DNA of 64,000 nt. It comes from Dyadobacter bucti. Its GTDB lineage: Bacteria; Bacteroidota; Bacteroidia; Cytophagales; Spirosomataceae. A program made the position numbers and the translations under genes. Below, piece by piece: positions 42,214-51,473 of the stretch. Every line of letters starts with the position of its first letter. Position 1 is the stretch's first letter. Under the pieces are notes generated by a model. That model was not told where the DNA came from and made no database searches. It was given only the letters and a program-made list of their open reading frames with translations. Location: contig NZ_SWFP01000002.1 of assembly GCF_005869225.1 (NCBI RefSeq), positions 558,001 through 622,000 on the forward strand. Direction: 5' to 3'.

Positions 42214-45200
42214 TTAAAAACCAATATTCAGCCCGACAGTGTACACTTTTGCGATCGGGTAGCCGCCATAATCCACGCCGGGTTCAAGCGGGCTTGACCC
42301 CTGAACGCTTACTTCCGGGTTATAGCCGCTGTACTTGGTCCAGGTTACAGGGTTCTGAAGATTTACGTACAGCCGCATCGTCCGCATTCTGATCCTTTCC
42401 AGAAAAGACGGAGGCAGGTTGTAGCCCAACGAAATATTCCTGATCCGCAAAAACGATCCGTCCTCGATGATGATCGAAGAGATATTCGCACTGGCGTTGC
42501 TGCTGCTGTAACGGTTGAGGTCGCGGTTCACCCTTGGGGTTTTGCCGTCGCCGGGATCCTGTGGAGATTTCCAGCCATTGTTCATTTCTTTCAAACCATT
42601 GGCCGTACCCGCATAATTGGCATAAAACCTTCTGCCGAGGTGCATGATCTCGTTGCCCTGAACTCCCTGCAGCAAGACTGTCAGGTCAAAGCCTTTGAAG
42701 CTGAAATTGTTGGTGATACCGTAAATAAAATCAGGCTGAGGATTGCCCAGGATCGTGCGGTCGTCGCTGCTGAGCTTACCGTCGCCGTTTACATCCTGAA
42801 ATCGCAAATGGCCCGGTTTCGAGTCCGCAAAGCTCGGATTGTTATCGATTTCCTCCTGCGTCTGGAAAACCCCTGTTGCCTGATACCCGTAGAAATTCCC
42901 CATCGGTTTGCCGATTTGGGTGATGTGGCTGCTCGTTACCTGATAGTTGCCGTACAAAGGTTCCCCGCTGGGCCCGAGCGACAGTACTTTGTTTTTGTTA
43001 AAGGATATATTGAGATCGGTGCTCCATTTCAGCTTTTTTTCCAGGTTTCTGGTAGTAAGGCCGAGTTCAAGACCTTTGTTTTCGATCTTGCCGATGTTTT
43101 GCCGCGCTACGGTATAGCCTGTCAGCGAAGGTGTAGGCACATTGAGCAAAAGATCGGAAGTGATTTTTTTGTAATAATCAGCTACCAGAAAAATCCGGTT
43201 CTGCAGGATCCCGAGTTCCAGACCGATATCGACCTGTTTGTTCTTCTCCCAGCTCAGGTTCGGGTTGCTGATCCGCATAGGCCCGAGACCGTTAACGACC
43301 GTGCCGCCACTGCCTCCGAACACATAATTACGTTTCGTGGTCAAGCCGATATGGTCGTAGTTACCAATGAAATTATTACCGGTATGCCCGTAGCTGGCCC
43401 GGATTTTCAGCTCATTCACAACACTTATATTTTTCATGAACGCTTCTTCGGAAATCCGCCATCCTGCTGAAACAGAAGGAAACACGCCCCACTTATTGTT
43501 TTCACCGAAACGCGAAGAACCATCGCGGCGGATGGTGGCTGTGAGCAGATATTTGCTCGCGTAGCTATAATTGGCCCGAGCCAGAAACGATAAGAGCGCC
43601 CATTCTTCCGCAGTGGTGGAAGCCGAGGAAACAATCCCGGCATTCAGGGTCTCGACGAGGTCGTTCGGAAAGTTAGTCGACGCGATCCTGGCCAGATCAG
43701 AGTGCACTTTTTGAGCCGTAAAACCTCCCAGCAGGCTGAAATCATGCTTTTCCCAGGATTTGTTGAAATTCAATGTATGCTCTACCAGCCAGTTGTAGGA
43801 GCTGTTGGTTTCATTCGTACCGGACGGTATCACCGGAGGCACCGCACCGTCCAGTCCTACTATCGATGGGCGGAAAGTGTTCTGGTTAGATGACCGCAAG
43901 TCGGTACCCAGCAGCAGTTTATACGTAAGGTTATCGAGTATTTTGAACTCTCCGAAAACTGTTCCCAGCAACCGCAGCTCGTTTACTCTGTTTGTCCGTT
44001 CCTTCGCAAGTTTTACGGGGTTTTCGATGCTGCTGAAACCGTTGCCGAGGTTGAGTCCCGTGGTATAGGTTCCGTCGGGATTGTATACAGGCAAGTGCGG
44101 CGCCATGGTCAGCGCCGAGAGAACGATACCTCCTGCCGCCCAGTGCCCCTCGGAGTTGGTAGGGTTGCTGATCGTATATGCCGGTGTGAGGTTCAGGCCC
44201 ATTTTGAAGCGCCTCGATGCCTGCGCTTCCAGGTTTACACGAAATGAGTAGCGTTCAAAACCGGAATTGATGACGATTCCGTCCTGCTTGTAATACCCGC
44301 CGGAAGTCATGTACTTGATTTTATCATTCCCCCCCGAAAGTGTAAGCTGGAAATTATGGGTAGGCGCCTGCCGGTAAATTTCCCTCTGCCAGTCGGTACC
44401 TTCTCCCAATGCTTCCGGATTTTGCAGAGCCGGCAGGATCTGATAAATCACACTTCTGGCCGAGTTAGGATCGCTGATATTGCCGCCAATATCCACCCAG
44501 GCATTGTTCCGGGTATCTACAATATACCGGCCAAATTCCCGTGCGTTCATCAGGTCCAGGTATTTGGTCACATTCTGCACACCGGCATAGGCATCCACAT
44601 CCACGCGCATCTTGCCCGACTTGCCGCTTTTGGTCGTGACCAGCACTACCCCGTTGGAGCCACGCGAACCGTAAATGGCCGTCGATGAAGCATCTTTCAA
44701 TATTTCAACTGATTCTATATCATTGGGATTCAAAGAATTGAGCGGATTACTGGTCTGGCTGTAATTGGCCGTCACCGGAAACCCGTCGATCACATACAAA
44801 GGTTCGTTTCCCGCCCCTATCGATCCGGTGCCTCTCACTCTCACGCTTAATCCGCCTCCGGGCGTACCGGTCGTCTGGGCTACATACACACCCGGCATTT
44901 TCGCGGTAAGCGCGCCATCGAGGCTGGGTGTAGGCAGCCCGGCAATGTCTTTGGCGCTCACAGATGCCACAGCGCCGGTAATATCGCCCCGCTTCTGCGT
45001 ACCATAGCCGACCACCACCACTTCATTCAGTGCTTTGATATCCGCTTTGAGGTTCACGTCGATCTGCGCCCGGTTCCCGATGGTGGTCTCTTCTGATAAA
45101 TACCCGACAAAGCTGAACACGAGGACCTGGCCTGCATCGGGTACGCTGATCTGGTAATGGCCTTCGGCGTCGGTGATCGTGCCAGTGTTGGAACCCTTCA

Positions 45201-45699
45201 TGACCACGCTTACACCTGGCAGCGGTTCCCTGTTGTCCGCGCTGGTAACCGTGCCGCTGACCGTGATATCAGTGGCGACTGCATCGGGTAAGGGAGGAAT
45301 CGCAGGTTCGGCAGAAGTGCCGCCGCCGCGTGGCCTCGACTTGATGAGCAATATCTGGTTATTTACTACTTTGTATCCAATCCCAAGCGGCGGAAGCAGG
45401 CGTTCCAAAACTGAAGAGAGTGCTTCCTTGTCAGCGATAAGTGTCACCGACTGGGACGAACGTACGAGGTCCCTGCTGTAAGCAAACTTTACTTTGGTGG
45501 TATTTTCTATCTGAACAAGCGCCTCCCGCAAAGGAACGGCCGTCAGCCTGATCGTCACGCCTCTGTTCAAAAGCTCCTGTGCCGGCGTGGAATGCGCATA
45601 AGCCATAGCCGACAAAAAACTGATACACAATAGCTGGCAGAATGTGATTCGCATAATGGTAAACAGGGTTCCATACTTGGAATACAAGTGTTTCTTCAT
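42214..45699 (-). CDS. SusC-family TonB-dependent transporter with STN domain (BNR locus)
   Basis: The 1161-residue protein has a long signal region (FTIMRITFCQLLCISFLSAMAYA, residues 13-35), an STN domain at about 48-120 (VTIRLTAVPLREALVQIENTTKVKFAYSRD to NNQILLIKS), a carboxypeptidase-D-like domain near 145-230 (VSGTVTSADNREPLPGVSVVMKGS), the LNEVVVVGYGTQKRGDITGAV entrance, plug and barrel ending in VYTVGLNIGF. The STN domain links it to the FecR protein encoded 193 bp upstream. Substrate is unknown, presumably the polysaccharide attacked by the BNR protein. Confidence 0.94.
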   Translation of the reverse strand: MKKHLYSKYGTLFTIMRITFCQLLCISFLSAMAYAHSTPAQELLNRGVTIRLTAVPLREALVQIENTTKVKFAYSRDLVRSSQSVTLIADKEALSSVLERLLPPLGIGYKVVNNQILLIKSRPRGGGTSAEPAIPPLPDAVATDITVSGTVTSADNREPLPGVSVVMKGSNTGTITDAEGHYQISVPDAGQVLVFSFVGYLSEETTIGNRAQIDVNLKADIKALNEVVVVGYGTQKRGDITGAVASVSAKDIAGLPTPSLDGALTAKMPGVYVAQTTGTPGGGLSVRVRGTGSIGAGNEPLYVIDGFPVTANYSQTSNPLNSLNPNDIESVEILKDASSTAIYGSRGSNGVVLVTTKSGKSGKMRVDVDAYAGVQNVTKYLDLMNAREFGRYIVDTRNNAWVDIGGNISDPNSARSVIYQILPALQNPEALGEGTDWQREIYRQAPTHNFQLTLSGGNDKIKYMTSGGYYKQDGIVINSGFERYSFRVNLEAQASRRFKMGLNLTPAYTISNPTNSEGHWAAGGIVLSALTMAPHLPVYNPDGTYTTGLNLGNGFSSIENPVKLAKERTNRVNELRLLGTVFGEFKILDNLTYKLLLGTDLRSSNQNTFRPSIVGLDGAVPPVIPSGTNETNSSYNWLVEHTLNFNKSWEKHDFSLLGGFTAQKVHSDLARIASTNFPNDLVETLNAGIVSSASTTAEEWALLSFLARANYSYASKYLLTATIRRDGSSRFGENNKWGVFPSVSAGWRISEEAFMKNISVVNELKIRASYGHTGNNFIGNYDHIGLTTKRNYVFGGSGGTVVNGLGPMRISNPNLSWEKNKQVDIGLELGILQNRIFLVADYYKKITSDLLLNVPTPSLTGYTVARQNIGKIENKGLELGLTTRNLEKKLKWSTDLNISFNKNKVLSLGPSGEPLYGNYQVTSSHITQIGKPMGNFYGYQATGVFQTQEEIDNNPSFADSKPGHLRFQDVNGDGKLSSDDRTILGNPQPDFIYGITNNFSFKGFDLTVLLQGVQGNEIMHLGRRFYANYAGTANGLKEMNNGWKSPQDPGDGKTPRVNRDLNRYSSSNASANISSIIIEDGSFLRIRNISLGYNLPPSFLERIRMRTMRLYVNLQNPVTWTKYSGYNPEVSVQGSSPLEPGVDYGGYPIAKVYTVGLNIGF

Positions 45700-45892
45700 A
45701 ATTTTACTAATGACTGGTTAATGGATCTGAACAATCACCCGCTTCGCGGGACAGTTAGTCGGTTATTCGTCAGGGGTGTTGCAACCACTCCTGATTTTTT
45801 TATGACCAACCTTTTCGGAGCGCTCGCGCCCGGGTCTGGGTTTCGGTTTTTATGCCATATTATATCGGGTAAAGTGAATATTAATTTCCGGG

Positions 45893-46900
45893 TCAGATAT
45901 CGCCGCACCCCTCTCCTGAGATCACGATATGATCCCCGTCCATTTCATAGGTGCTGCCTATCAGCGTATTGATCATTTCCAGGATTTCGGGAAGGTTCTG
46001 ACGGTCGAAATCGGCTTTCAGCTCGCACTTGCCCAGAGCTGGGTTTTCGATCTTTATTTTCACGCGAAAGGTTTTCTGCAGACGTTCGGTAATGTCGGCC
46101 AGGGATGCGTCGGTAAAACTGAGAGAAACCGGCTGCCATGTTTCCTGCAAAGTATTCCTGGTCTCCACATTGTTGATCGTTAGCTGGCTGGTGCTTTTTT
46201 CAAAAGTAACCTGCTGCTGTGGCTTCAATATGACCGTTTCTGCCTGGGCTTTTTGACCGGACGCGCTTACCGAAACACTTCCCGTGACCACCGCCACACT
46301 GTAAACAGGCTGATCGGCATATGCTTTTACATTAAAACTGGTTCCGAGCACCTGCGTGGTAAGCGTACCGCTCCTGATCACGAACGGATACAGGGAATCT
46401 CGGGTCACGTTAAAAAAACCTTCGCCTTCAAACTGTATTTCCCTGTTTTTCCTGCCTGCAAACGTACGCGGATAATGAACCTCGGCACCGGGATGCAGCC
46501 ATATCTGAGTCTGGTCGGGGAGCAAATAGTGGACCACCTTTTTTTGAGTATTGCTGAAAACCAGCAGCGAATCCGGGAAAACCTGACTGGCGGTAGTATC
46601 CTTCCCATTCCGGCCCAGATAAAACAACCCGAAACAAAGGGCTAGCATGGCAGCGATACCACCTGCATAAAGCCATAAGCCTCTGATCGGAAGGATTTTG
46701 GGATGTAAAAGCTTTTTTTGCTGTGCAATCTGTGATTGCAGATGCAGCAGCAGCCGTTCTTCATCGCTGGCCGAAAAGGTCTCCGTGCTTTCCAGGTGCA
46801 GGCCCTGATACCATGCATCCACCAGCTTACGTTCGGCCTCACTGCATTCGTTGGCGAGATATTTCTGAAGCAGCTCGGGAGAAGGCGTTTTTCCTGTCAT
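45893..46900 (-). CDS. FecR-family anti-sigma factor
   Basis: The 335-residue protein has a cytoplasmic N-terminus with the PELLQKYLANECSEAERKLVDAWY helices typical of Bacteroidota FecR, a membrane helix near 80-97 (LYAGGIAAMLALCFGLFYLG), the FecR domain (VVHYLLPDQTQIWLHPGAEVHYPRTF, IQFEGEGFFNVTRDSLYPFVIRSG, VLGTSFNVKAY), and a C-terminal domain (SFTDASLADITERLQKTFRVKIKIEN). It lies between the sigma gene (47008) and the SusC gene (42214). Confidence 0.94.
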   Translation of the reverse strand: MTGKTPSPELLQKYLANECSEAERKLVDAWYQGLHLESTETFSASDEERLLLHLQSQIAQQKKLLHPKILPIRGLWLYAGGIAAMLALCFGLFYLGRNGKDTTASQVFPDSLLVFSNTQKKVVHYLLPDQTQIWLHPGAEVHYPRTFAGRKNREIQFEGEGFFNVTRDSLYPFVIRSGTLTTQVLGTSFNVKAYADQPVYSVAVVTGSVSVSASGQKAQAETVILKPQQQVTFEKSTSQLTINNVETRNTLQETWQPVSLSFTDASLADITERLQKTFRVKIKIENPALGKCELKADFDRQNLPEILEMINTLIGSTYEMDGDHIVISGEGCGDI

Positions 46901-47007
46901 TTGTATAAGTATTCCATAGATTAATACAATAGATACTGATACAGTCTATCCTTCTGGAGCAAATCCCTTATCCGGAAATAAAAATATTTTTAATTTTTTG
47001 GGAATGA

Positions 47008-47595
47008 TTACAAAAAGAAGGTTCCCATGAAGGCCAGAACGATGTAATCCTTCATTTCAATCCGTAAAATACGAAGTGCCTTGCTAATGTGGGCTTCCAC
47101 TGTTTTTTCGGAAATATCCTGGGAGTCAGCGATTTCCTTCATGCTGTAACCTTTGCGGCTGAGGACGAATACAGTCCGGCATTTCTCGGGTAATTTTTGC
47201 AGGGACTGTTCGTAAAATTCACTGAGCAGATTGTATTCAAGGTGTTCGCGGGTGTCGTCGTGCTGGGGAACATCCGCTTCTTCCAGCGAGAGCAACTGTT
47301 TTTTCTGTTCCCGGTAATAATGTGTGATGATGTTGTTTTTCAGCATTCCCTGTAAATAGGCTTGCGGGTTTTTCTCGATATCCAGCTTGTGCCTGCCCAT
47401 CCAGAATTTAAAAAAAACCTCCTGTACCAGATCCTCCGCCGTTGTTTTTATCCCGGTTTTTCGGATCGCGGTATGTATCAGAAGCCGTGCGTGACGTTTG
47501 TACAACTCTGCAAATGCAAGTTCATCATCCCGCTGACACATTAACCGGATCAACTCTTCATCTGTAAGAACGCTGCAAGATTCCGTCACTTTCAA
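47008..47595 (-). CDS. ECF sigma-70 factor of the BNR locus
   Basis: The 195-residue protein is complete: region 2 (FAELYKRHARLLIHTAIRKTGIKTTAEDLVQEVFFKFWMGR, about 28-70, with NPQAYLQGMLKNNIITHYYRE) and region 4 (LQKLPEKCRTVFVLSRKGYSMKEIADSQDISEKTVEAHISKALRILR, about 134-180). A short hydrophobic tail (YIVLAFMGTFFL) ends the protein, as seen in other Bacteroidota ECF factors. It is the first gene of the sigma/FecR/SusC/SusD/BNR unit and, unlike its counterpart at 38474, has no internal stop. Confidence 0.94.
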   Translation of the reverse strand: MKVTESCSVLTDEELIRLMCQRDDELAFAELYKRHARLLIHTAIRKTGIKTTAEDLVQEVFFKFWMGRHKLDIEKNPQAYLQGMLKNNIITHYYREQKKQLLSLEEADVPQHDDTREHLEYNLLSEFYEQSLQKLPEKCRTVFVLSRKGYSMKEIADSQDISEKTVEAHISKALRILRIEMKDYIVLAFMGTFFL

Positions 47596-48029
47596 TTATT
47601 CTTTACCCTATTGTACCTTAAAAACTTCCTTCTGAAATCAGGACACGTTATAAATTTATAAATATTTTTAGTAAAAATTTGATAGAAAGGTCCGGTGACA
47701 TGGTTAGTACGATATCACCGTGGATGGATAGCGCTCATAAACAGTCGTGTAAATATGTATTTGCAGTAAAAAACAAAAACGGTTTCACCGCAAATATAAA
47801 GGGGAATCCAGTTTCAGAAATATTGGGACCAGCTATAATCGGTAATGTAGACGGAAATGACCCGCATTTGGAAGCCGTGCTGCGGGATATAGATAATTTT
47901 GAGGAGATCAGATCAAAACAGGTGAAGCAATCAGGAAAAGCGGTATTCCTGATTTTTATGCAGATTTTTTAGTGAAAAATAATTGTTGATTGTCCTCAGT
48001 TCACATGACAACACAAGACTAAAAATGAA

Positions 48030-48091
48030 ATTCATTCATTCTGTCATTCATTCATTCAATCAATCATTCATTCAAGCATCCTGTCATTCAA
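48030..48091. repeat. Degenerate CATT tetranucleotide repeat, left array
   Basis: ATTC/CATT units run through this interval with interruptions (CTGTCATTCA occurs twice, 40 bp apart). Such arrays can change length by replication slippage. Confidence 0.75.
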
Positions 48092-48135
48092 AATTATTCC
48101 TCGCCTGACCGGCCGGAGGCCTTAGCATAGGTGTC

Positions 48136-48151
48136 CGAAGCTGGGGCTTCG
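48136..48151. repeat. Short hairpin between the CATT arrays
   Basis: CGAAGC-TGGG-GCTTCG is a perfect 6-bp stem with a 4-base loop. With the G/C-rich block before it (48108-48122) it stands out from the AT-rich surroundings and may be part of a dispersed repeat. Confidence 0.45.
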
Positions 48152-48155
48152 AACT

Positions 48156-48192
48156 ATTCATTCATTCACTCATTCAAAATTCACTCATTCAA
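48156..48192. repeat. CATT repeat, right array, overlapping a stop codon
   Basis: ATTC/CATT units continue into the 3' end of the minus-strand PVC-type gene and overlap its TGA (48185-48187). Slippage here could move the reading frame or extend the protein. Confidence 0.65.
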
Positions 48193-50509
48193 CATTATTT
48201 TCCAGCTCTGCAATCGTCCAAGCCTTATTCCTTCCCGCATTCTGTTCCCTGATCTTCTTCACCTCCTGAGGCGTTACAACTGGTGAAGTAGTTTTTCTGA
48301 CCGGGAAACCGGAAGCATCGTTTTCTGCAGGTGGCGCCATTCCGGGGATCTCACCGGGCCTGCTTGGCGGCCGGCCGCCAAAATCATGACGGATGTAGCT
48401 GACCACCGAGGCGATCCATTCGTCACTGTTAGCGTCCATAGCGGGCATAATACTCGTATAATTTTTTCCGTCTATCGGACCGGTAAGTCCGTTCAGAACG
48501 ATTTTGATGAGGTTTTCTTTGGCAACAAAATCCAGACGTCTGGATTTCACCAGCGGTGGGGCCGCCATACCCGCACCACCTATGTCCAGGCCTTTGGCAT
48601 CTGCTCCGTGACAACTTGCACAAAGCGATTTGAAAATTGCAGCTCCGTTGATCACGAGCTTGCGGCTTTCAGCATCCAGTTGCCCGAGCCTGCTGCCGAA
48701 TGTCCGCACATTTTCGTTTTTATCCAATGCCGATTTCGTCGCAGTAATCATTTCATTATCCGCATTTTTAGCCAGGATTTCACTGATGATCTCCTTTGCT
48801 TTTGGAGATTTGCTATTGTACAGAGACAGCAACAGCTGAACCCGTACATCATAGCTCGGGTCATTTACCAGGGCTGCGGCTTTCTCGATCATGCTATTTT
48901 CGTTGGCTTCAAAATACCGCTCGGCAATCCATACAGCGGTTTTTCTCACCTGCGCCTCCTGATCCTGAAAAGCTGCCGCCAGAATATCCTTGTTGATTGC
49001 ATCGAGCCCTTCCAGCGTCCACAAGGCATGAATCCTTCCCAGATGGGCCGTTTCTGTGGTACTGTGCCTTTTTCCTGTTGCGATTTCTGTCAGGGCAGGC
49101 ACGATGGATTTGTCGCCTTTTGCAATAATATCCTTTTGTGCATTGTCGCGCCACCAGCCGTTGGGATGGTCGAGGTATGCCAGCAAATCACTTCCCGACT
49201 GGTTGAGCATCTTTGGCTGCGGCCCCCGTTTGAAGCTTTCGTGCACAACCCTGTAAATTCGCCCGTGGCCTACATTCGCGGCAAGCCCGAGGCTGTCTAT
49301 TTTCCCTCTTAAAAATGATCCCGGCTGTGTCCAGTTCCCCTGCTGGATAATCCCGCGGTGCATATCTACGATATAAAGCGTGCCATCCGGACCGGTAGCA
49401 CTATTCACCGGACGAAAATTCATATCGGACGATGAAATGAATTCCTTGCGGTTGTACACGTCTTCCAGCGTCGTTTTGCCGTTTTTGTTCACCACCTTTG
49501 CCCTCCTTACGGCCCTCGCCACCGGTTCGCAGACAATGTAATTTCCGTCAAAATCTTTCGGAAGACGGTCTCCGCGAAAAATCGATTGCCCGGTGGGGGC
49601 GGTAAAATGGTTCAGGGTATTGTCGGGACGGAGCCGCAGCGGGCCGCCCTGCACGTCGGGTGTAGCGATGATCGGCCACACTTCGGAAAATTCGGCGCTG
49701 TACTGGTCTCCAAAATCCAGTGTACCGTACACCGGATTGATCTGGAAACCTAACGCAGGAATCTCCCCTCCTGCCCTTGAATAAAATAAGCGTCCGTAAT
49801 TATCGTGGGTCATACCCCATTGTCCGCTCGATCCGCTGACGATGGTGTCCACCTTCAGCGTACCATTGGTATAGCGCATCCGAACGGGATCGTAGGTCAT
49901 GTACATCCAGTTGTCGAGGTTCCAGTCGAGACCGCTTCGCTGATGTTCCATGTTTGCGTCATTCACGACGTACTTTTTATTCTGGTACAACAGTTTTTTC
50001 CGGTCCGCCTTGCCGTCGCCATTTGTATCCTTGTAACTGTAAATGTCTATTGTATTGGTTTCATTCACCAGCAGCTCGTCGTGCACCACCTGCATCATTC
50101 GCGGCAACAGCAGACTATCGATAAAAACGGTGCTTTTATCCATTTTTCCGTCGTTGTCCGTGTCTTCCAGCAACGATATCCTGCTCACCCGTTCCTGTTC
50201 ACCTTTGGCATCGGCATCCTGCATGTAGGTGATCATTTCCGCTACATACATCCTGCCGTTACCGTCCCAGGCAATAGCAACCGGCTCCTTGATCATCGGC
50301 TCGCTGGCCACCAGTTCCAGGCGGTATCCTTCCGGTAAGAACATGGTTTTCATGCTTTCCTCAGGGGAAAGGTATATTCCTGTAGGATTGGGATTGAATG
50401 TCGGGGTGCTGTTCCGGGCCTGACCCGATGATGCCGTCTGCGTGCCTTTGCAATTGTAAACAAAAAACGACACGATCGCCAAGCCTGAAACCAATACAAT
50501 ATTTTTCAT
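48185..50509 (-). CDS. PVC-type heme-binding cytochrome c / beta-propeller dehydrogenase-like lipoprotein
   Basis: About 774 residues from ATG 50509, chosen because MKNIVLVSGLAIVSFFVYNC is a lipoprotein signal; the longer frame from 50569 adds an implausible leader. A propeller-like part follows (FLPEGYRLELVASEPMIKEPVAIAWDGNGRMYVAEMITYMQD near 55-95, SGLDWNLDNWMYMTYDPVR, GPDGTLYIVDMHRGIIQQG near 375), then HEAT-like helices (about 440-600) and a C-terminal cytochrome c domain with CASCHG near 632. This is the architecture of PVC-type membrane-bound dehydrogenase proteins. It is the last gene of a twelve-gene same-strand run that also has a PQQ dehydrogenase, so periplasmic electron transfer from substrate oxidation is likely. 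Confidence 0.88.
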   Translation of the reverse strand: MKNIVLVSGLAIVSFFVYNCKGTQTASSGQARNSTPTFNPNPTGIYLSPEESMKTMFLPEGYRLELVASEPMIKEPVAIAWDGNGRMYVAEMITYMQDADAKGEQERVSRISLLEDTDNDGKMDKSTVFIDSLLLPRMMQVVHDELLVNETNTIDIYSYKDTNGDGKADRKKLLYQNKKYVVNDANMEHQRSGLDWNLDNWMYMTYDPVRMRYTNGTLKVDTIVSGSSGQWGMTHDNYGRLFYSRAGGEIPALGFQINPVYGTLDFGDQYSAEFSEVWPIIATPDVQGGPLRLRPDNTLNHFTAPTGQSIFRGDRLPKDFDGNYIVCEPVARAVRRAKVVNKNGKTTLEDVYNRKEFISSSDMNFRPVNSATGPDGTLYIVDMHRGIIQQGNWTQPGSFLRGKIDSLGLAANVGHGRIYRVVHESFKRGPQPKMLNQSGSDLLAYLDHPNGWWRDNAQKDIIAKGDKSIVPALTEIATGKRHSTTETAHLGRIHALWTLEGLDAINKDILAAAFQDQEAQVRKTAVWIAERYFEANENSMIEKAAALVNDPSYDVRVQLLLSLYNSKSPKAKEIISEILAKNADNEMITATKSALDKNENVRTFGSRLGQLDAESRKLVINGAAIFKSLCASCHGADAKGLDIGGAGMAAPPLVKSRRLDFVAKENLIKIVLNGLTGPIDGKNYTSIMPAMDANSDEWIASVVSYIRHDFGGRPPSRPGEIPGMAPPAENDASGFPVRKTTSPVVTPQEVKKIREQNAGRNKAWTIAELENNVE

Positions 50510-50522
50510 GCTACCTATGTTT

Positions 50523-50560
50523 GGGGGCGTTGCCCCCCTGAGCGAAAGCGGCCGGGGGGC
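50523..50560 (-). promoter_or_regulatory. Overlapping GC-rich hairpins before the PVC-type gene
   Basis: GGGGGC-GTT-GCCCCC (50523-50537) can form one stem; GCCCCCC (50532-50538) can instead pair with GGGGGGC (50554-50560). The two stems exclude each other and lie 14 bp or more ahead of the PVC-type start, in the 64-bp gap after the SMP-30-like gene. An attenuator or mRNA-processing site is possible. Confidence 0.4.
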
Positions 50561-50573
50561 AGTATACAAATGA

Positions 50574-51446
50574 TCAATTAATCTTCACTTCGTACGCCAC
50601 GACCTTGTTGGCGAAAAATGTTGGTACCAATAACAGTTTCTTCTCAGGAATGTAATCGATATCAGCCGCGTTGATTTTTTCGGCTTTGGTGTCGATCAGC
50701 TTTTTTATTTCTCCTTTTGCTGAGACGTGGTTGAGCTCGCCGTTCCAGTTTGAAATGATAAAATCATTACCAACCGGCACAATTCCGTCGCCGCCCACCA
50801 GGCCTTCCGCTATGGTGCGCAGCTCCTTTGTTTTTTTATTTACCTCATAAAAAATACCGGCGTTCATATCGATCATGTAAAACTTGTCTTTATGAGCCAG
50901 CAATCCGTTGGGTTTCTGAAAATGGTCTTTTTCGAGCCAAACTTCCGAACCGCCTGCATTGATCACGTAAACCCTTTTTTTGTTAGAGTCTGAGACATAC
51001 ACTACGCCTTTGCTGTCGACGGTAATGTCGTTGAGCATCCCTGCGTCGGGTACTTCTACTGTACGTACTATTTTGCCTGTTTTGACATCAATTACCACCA
51101 CTTTGGTCAGATCGGCTACGTAAAGCAGTCCTTTGGTCAGGCCGAGGCCTTTGGGAGCATCCATGCCGCCTACAACCCATTCCACATCGGTTACTTCGCC
51201 AGTGAGCGAAACCCTGCCCACAGATCCGTTACCGTCTTTTCCTGCCGGGGGATTGTTGATATTGGATACGTATACCACGTTGTTGGCGCGGTCGTACAAC
51301 ACGGACTCTGGTTCTTTCAGGCTGGCCACTGTTTCCCATTTCTTTTCCAGACTGATCGACTGTGCGGCAGCGGGGTTCCAGAACTGGGCAGCCCCGACAA
51401 GCATACCGTAAAACAAATACTTCCCTGAAATGCTTTTTCCTTTCAT
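50574..51446 (-). CDS. Secreted SMP-30/NHL-like beta-propeller protein
   Basis: The 290-residue protein has a signal peptide (YLFYGMLVGAAQFWNPAAAQ) and repeated propeller blades: EPESVLYDRANNVVYVSNIN near 42-60, APKGLGLTKGLLYVADLTKVVVIDVKTGKIV near 96-125, MLNDITVDSKGVVYVSDSNKKRVYVIN near 137-163, and PNGLLAHKDKFYMIDMNAGIFYEV near 180. These resemble SMP-30/gluconolactonase-like folds, but I cannot confirm the metal-binding residues of lactonases. Next to a PQQ-dependent sugar or alcohol dehydrogenase, hydrolysis of a lactone product is a reasonable guess. It starts 27 bp past the dehydrogenase stop. Confidence 0.78.
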   Translation of the reverse strand: MKGKSISGKYLFYGMLVGAAQFWNPAAAQSISLEKKWETVASLKEPESVLYDRANNVVYVSNINNPPAGKDGNGSVGRVSLTGEVTDVEWVVGGMDAPKGLGLTKGLLYVADLTKVVVIDVKTGKIVRTVEVPDAGMLNDITVDSKGVVYVSDSNKKRVYVINAGGSEVWLEKDHFQKPNGLLAHKDKFYMIDMNAGIFYEVNKKTKELRTIAEGLVGGDGIVPVGNDFIISNWNGELNHVSAKGEIKKLIDTKAEKINAADIDYIPEKKLLLVPTFFANKVVAYEVKIN

Positions 51447-51473
51447 GATTAAAAAATTAGATTGAACGATACA

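Larger units (their letters stand above)
47596..48184. other. Intergenic region with CATT repeats and hairpin
   Basis: This 589-bp stretch precedes the sigma gene and follows the PVC-type cytochrome gene. A 97-codon plus-strand frame at 47679-47972 has no recognisable domain and I do not support it. The right half holds two CATT-repeat clusters with a hairpin between them, listed separately. Confidence 0.5.

Noticed and set aside
47679..47972. A 97-codon plus-strand frame in the gap before the repeats
   Set aside because: No recognisable domain, no partner gene, and codon use looks like random AT-rich sequence. A real small gene cannot be excluded without comparison to relatives.
48030..48192. 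A possible CRISPR array because of repeated short units
   Set aside because: Units are 4 bp long and degenerate, without spacers of constant length.
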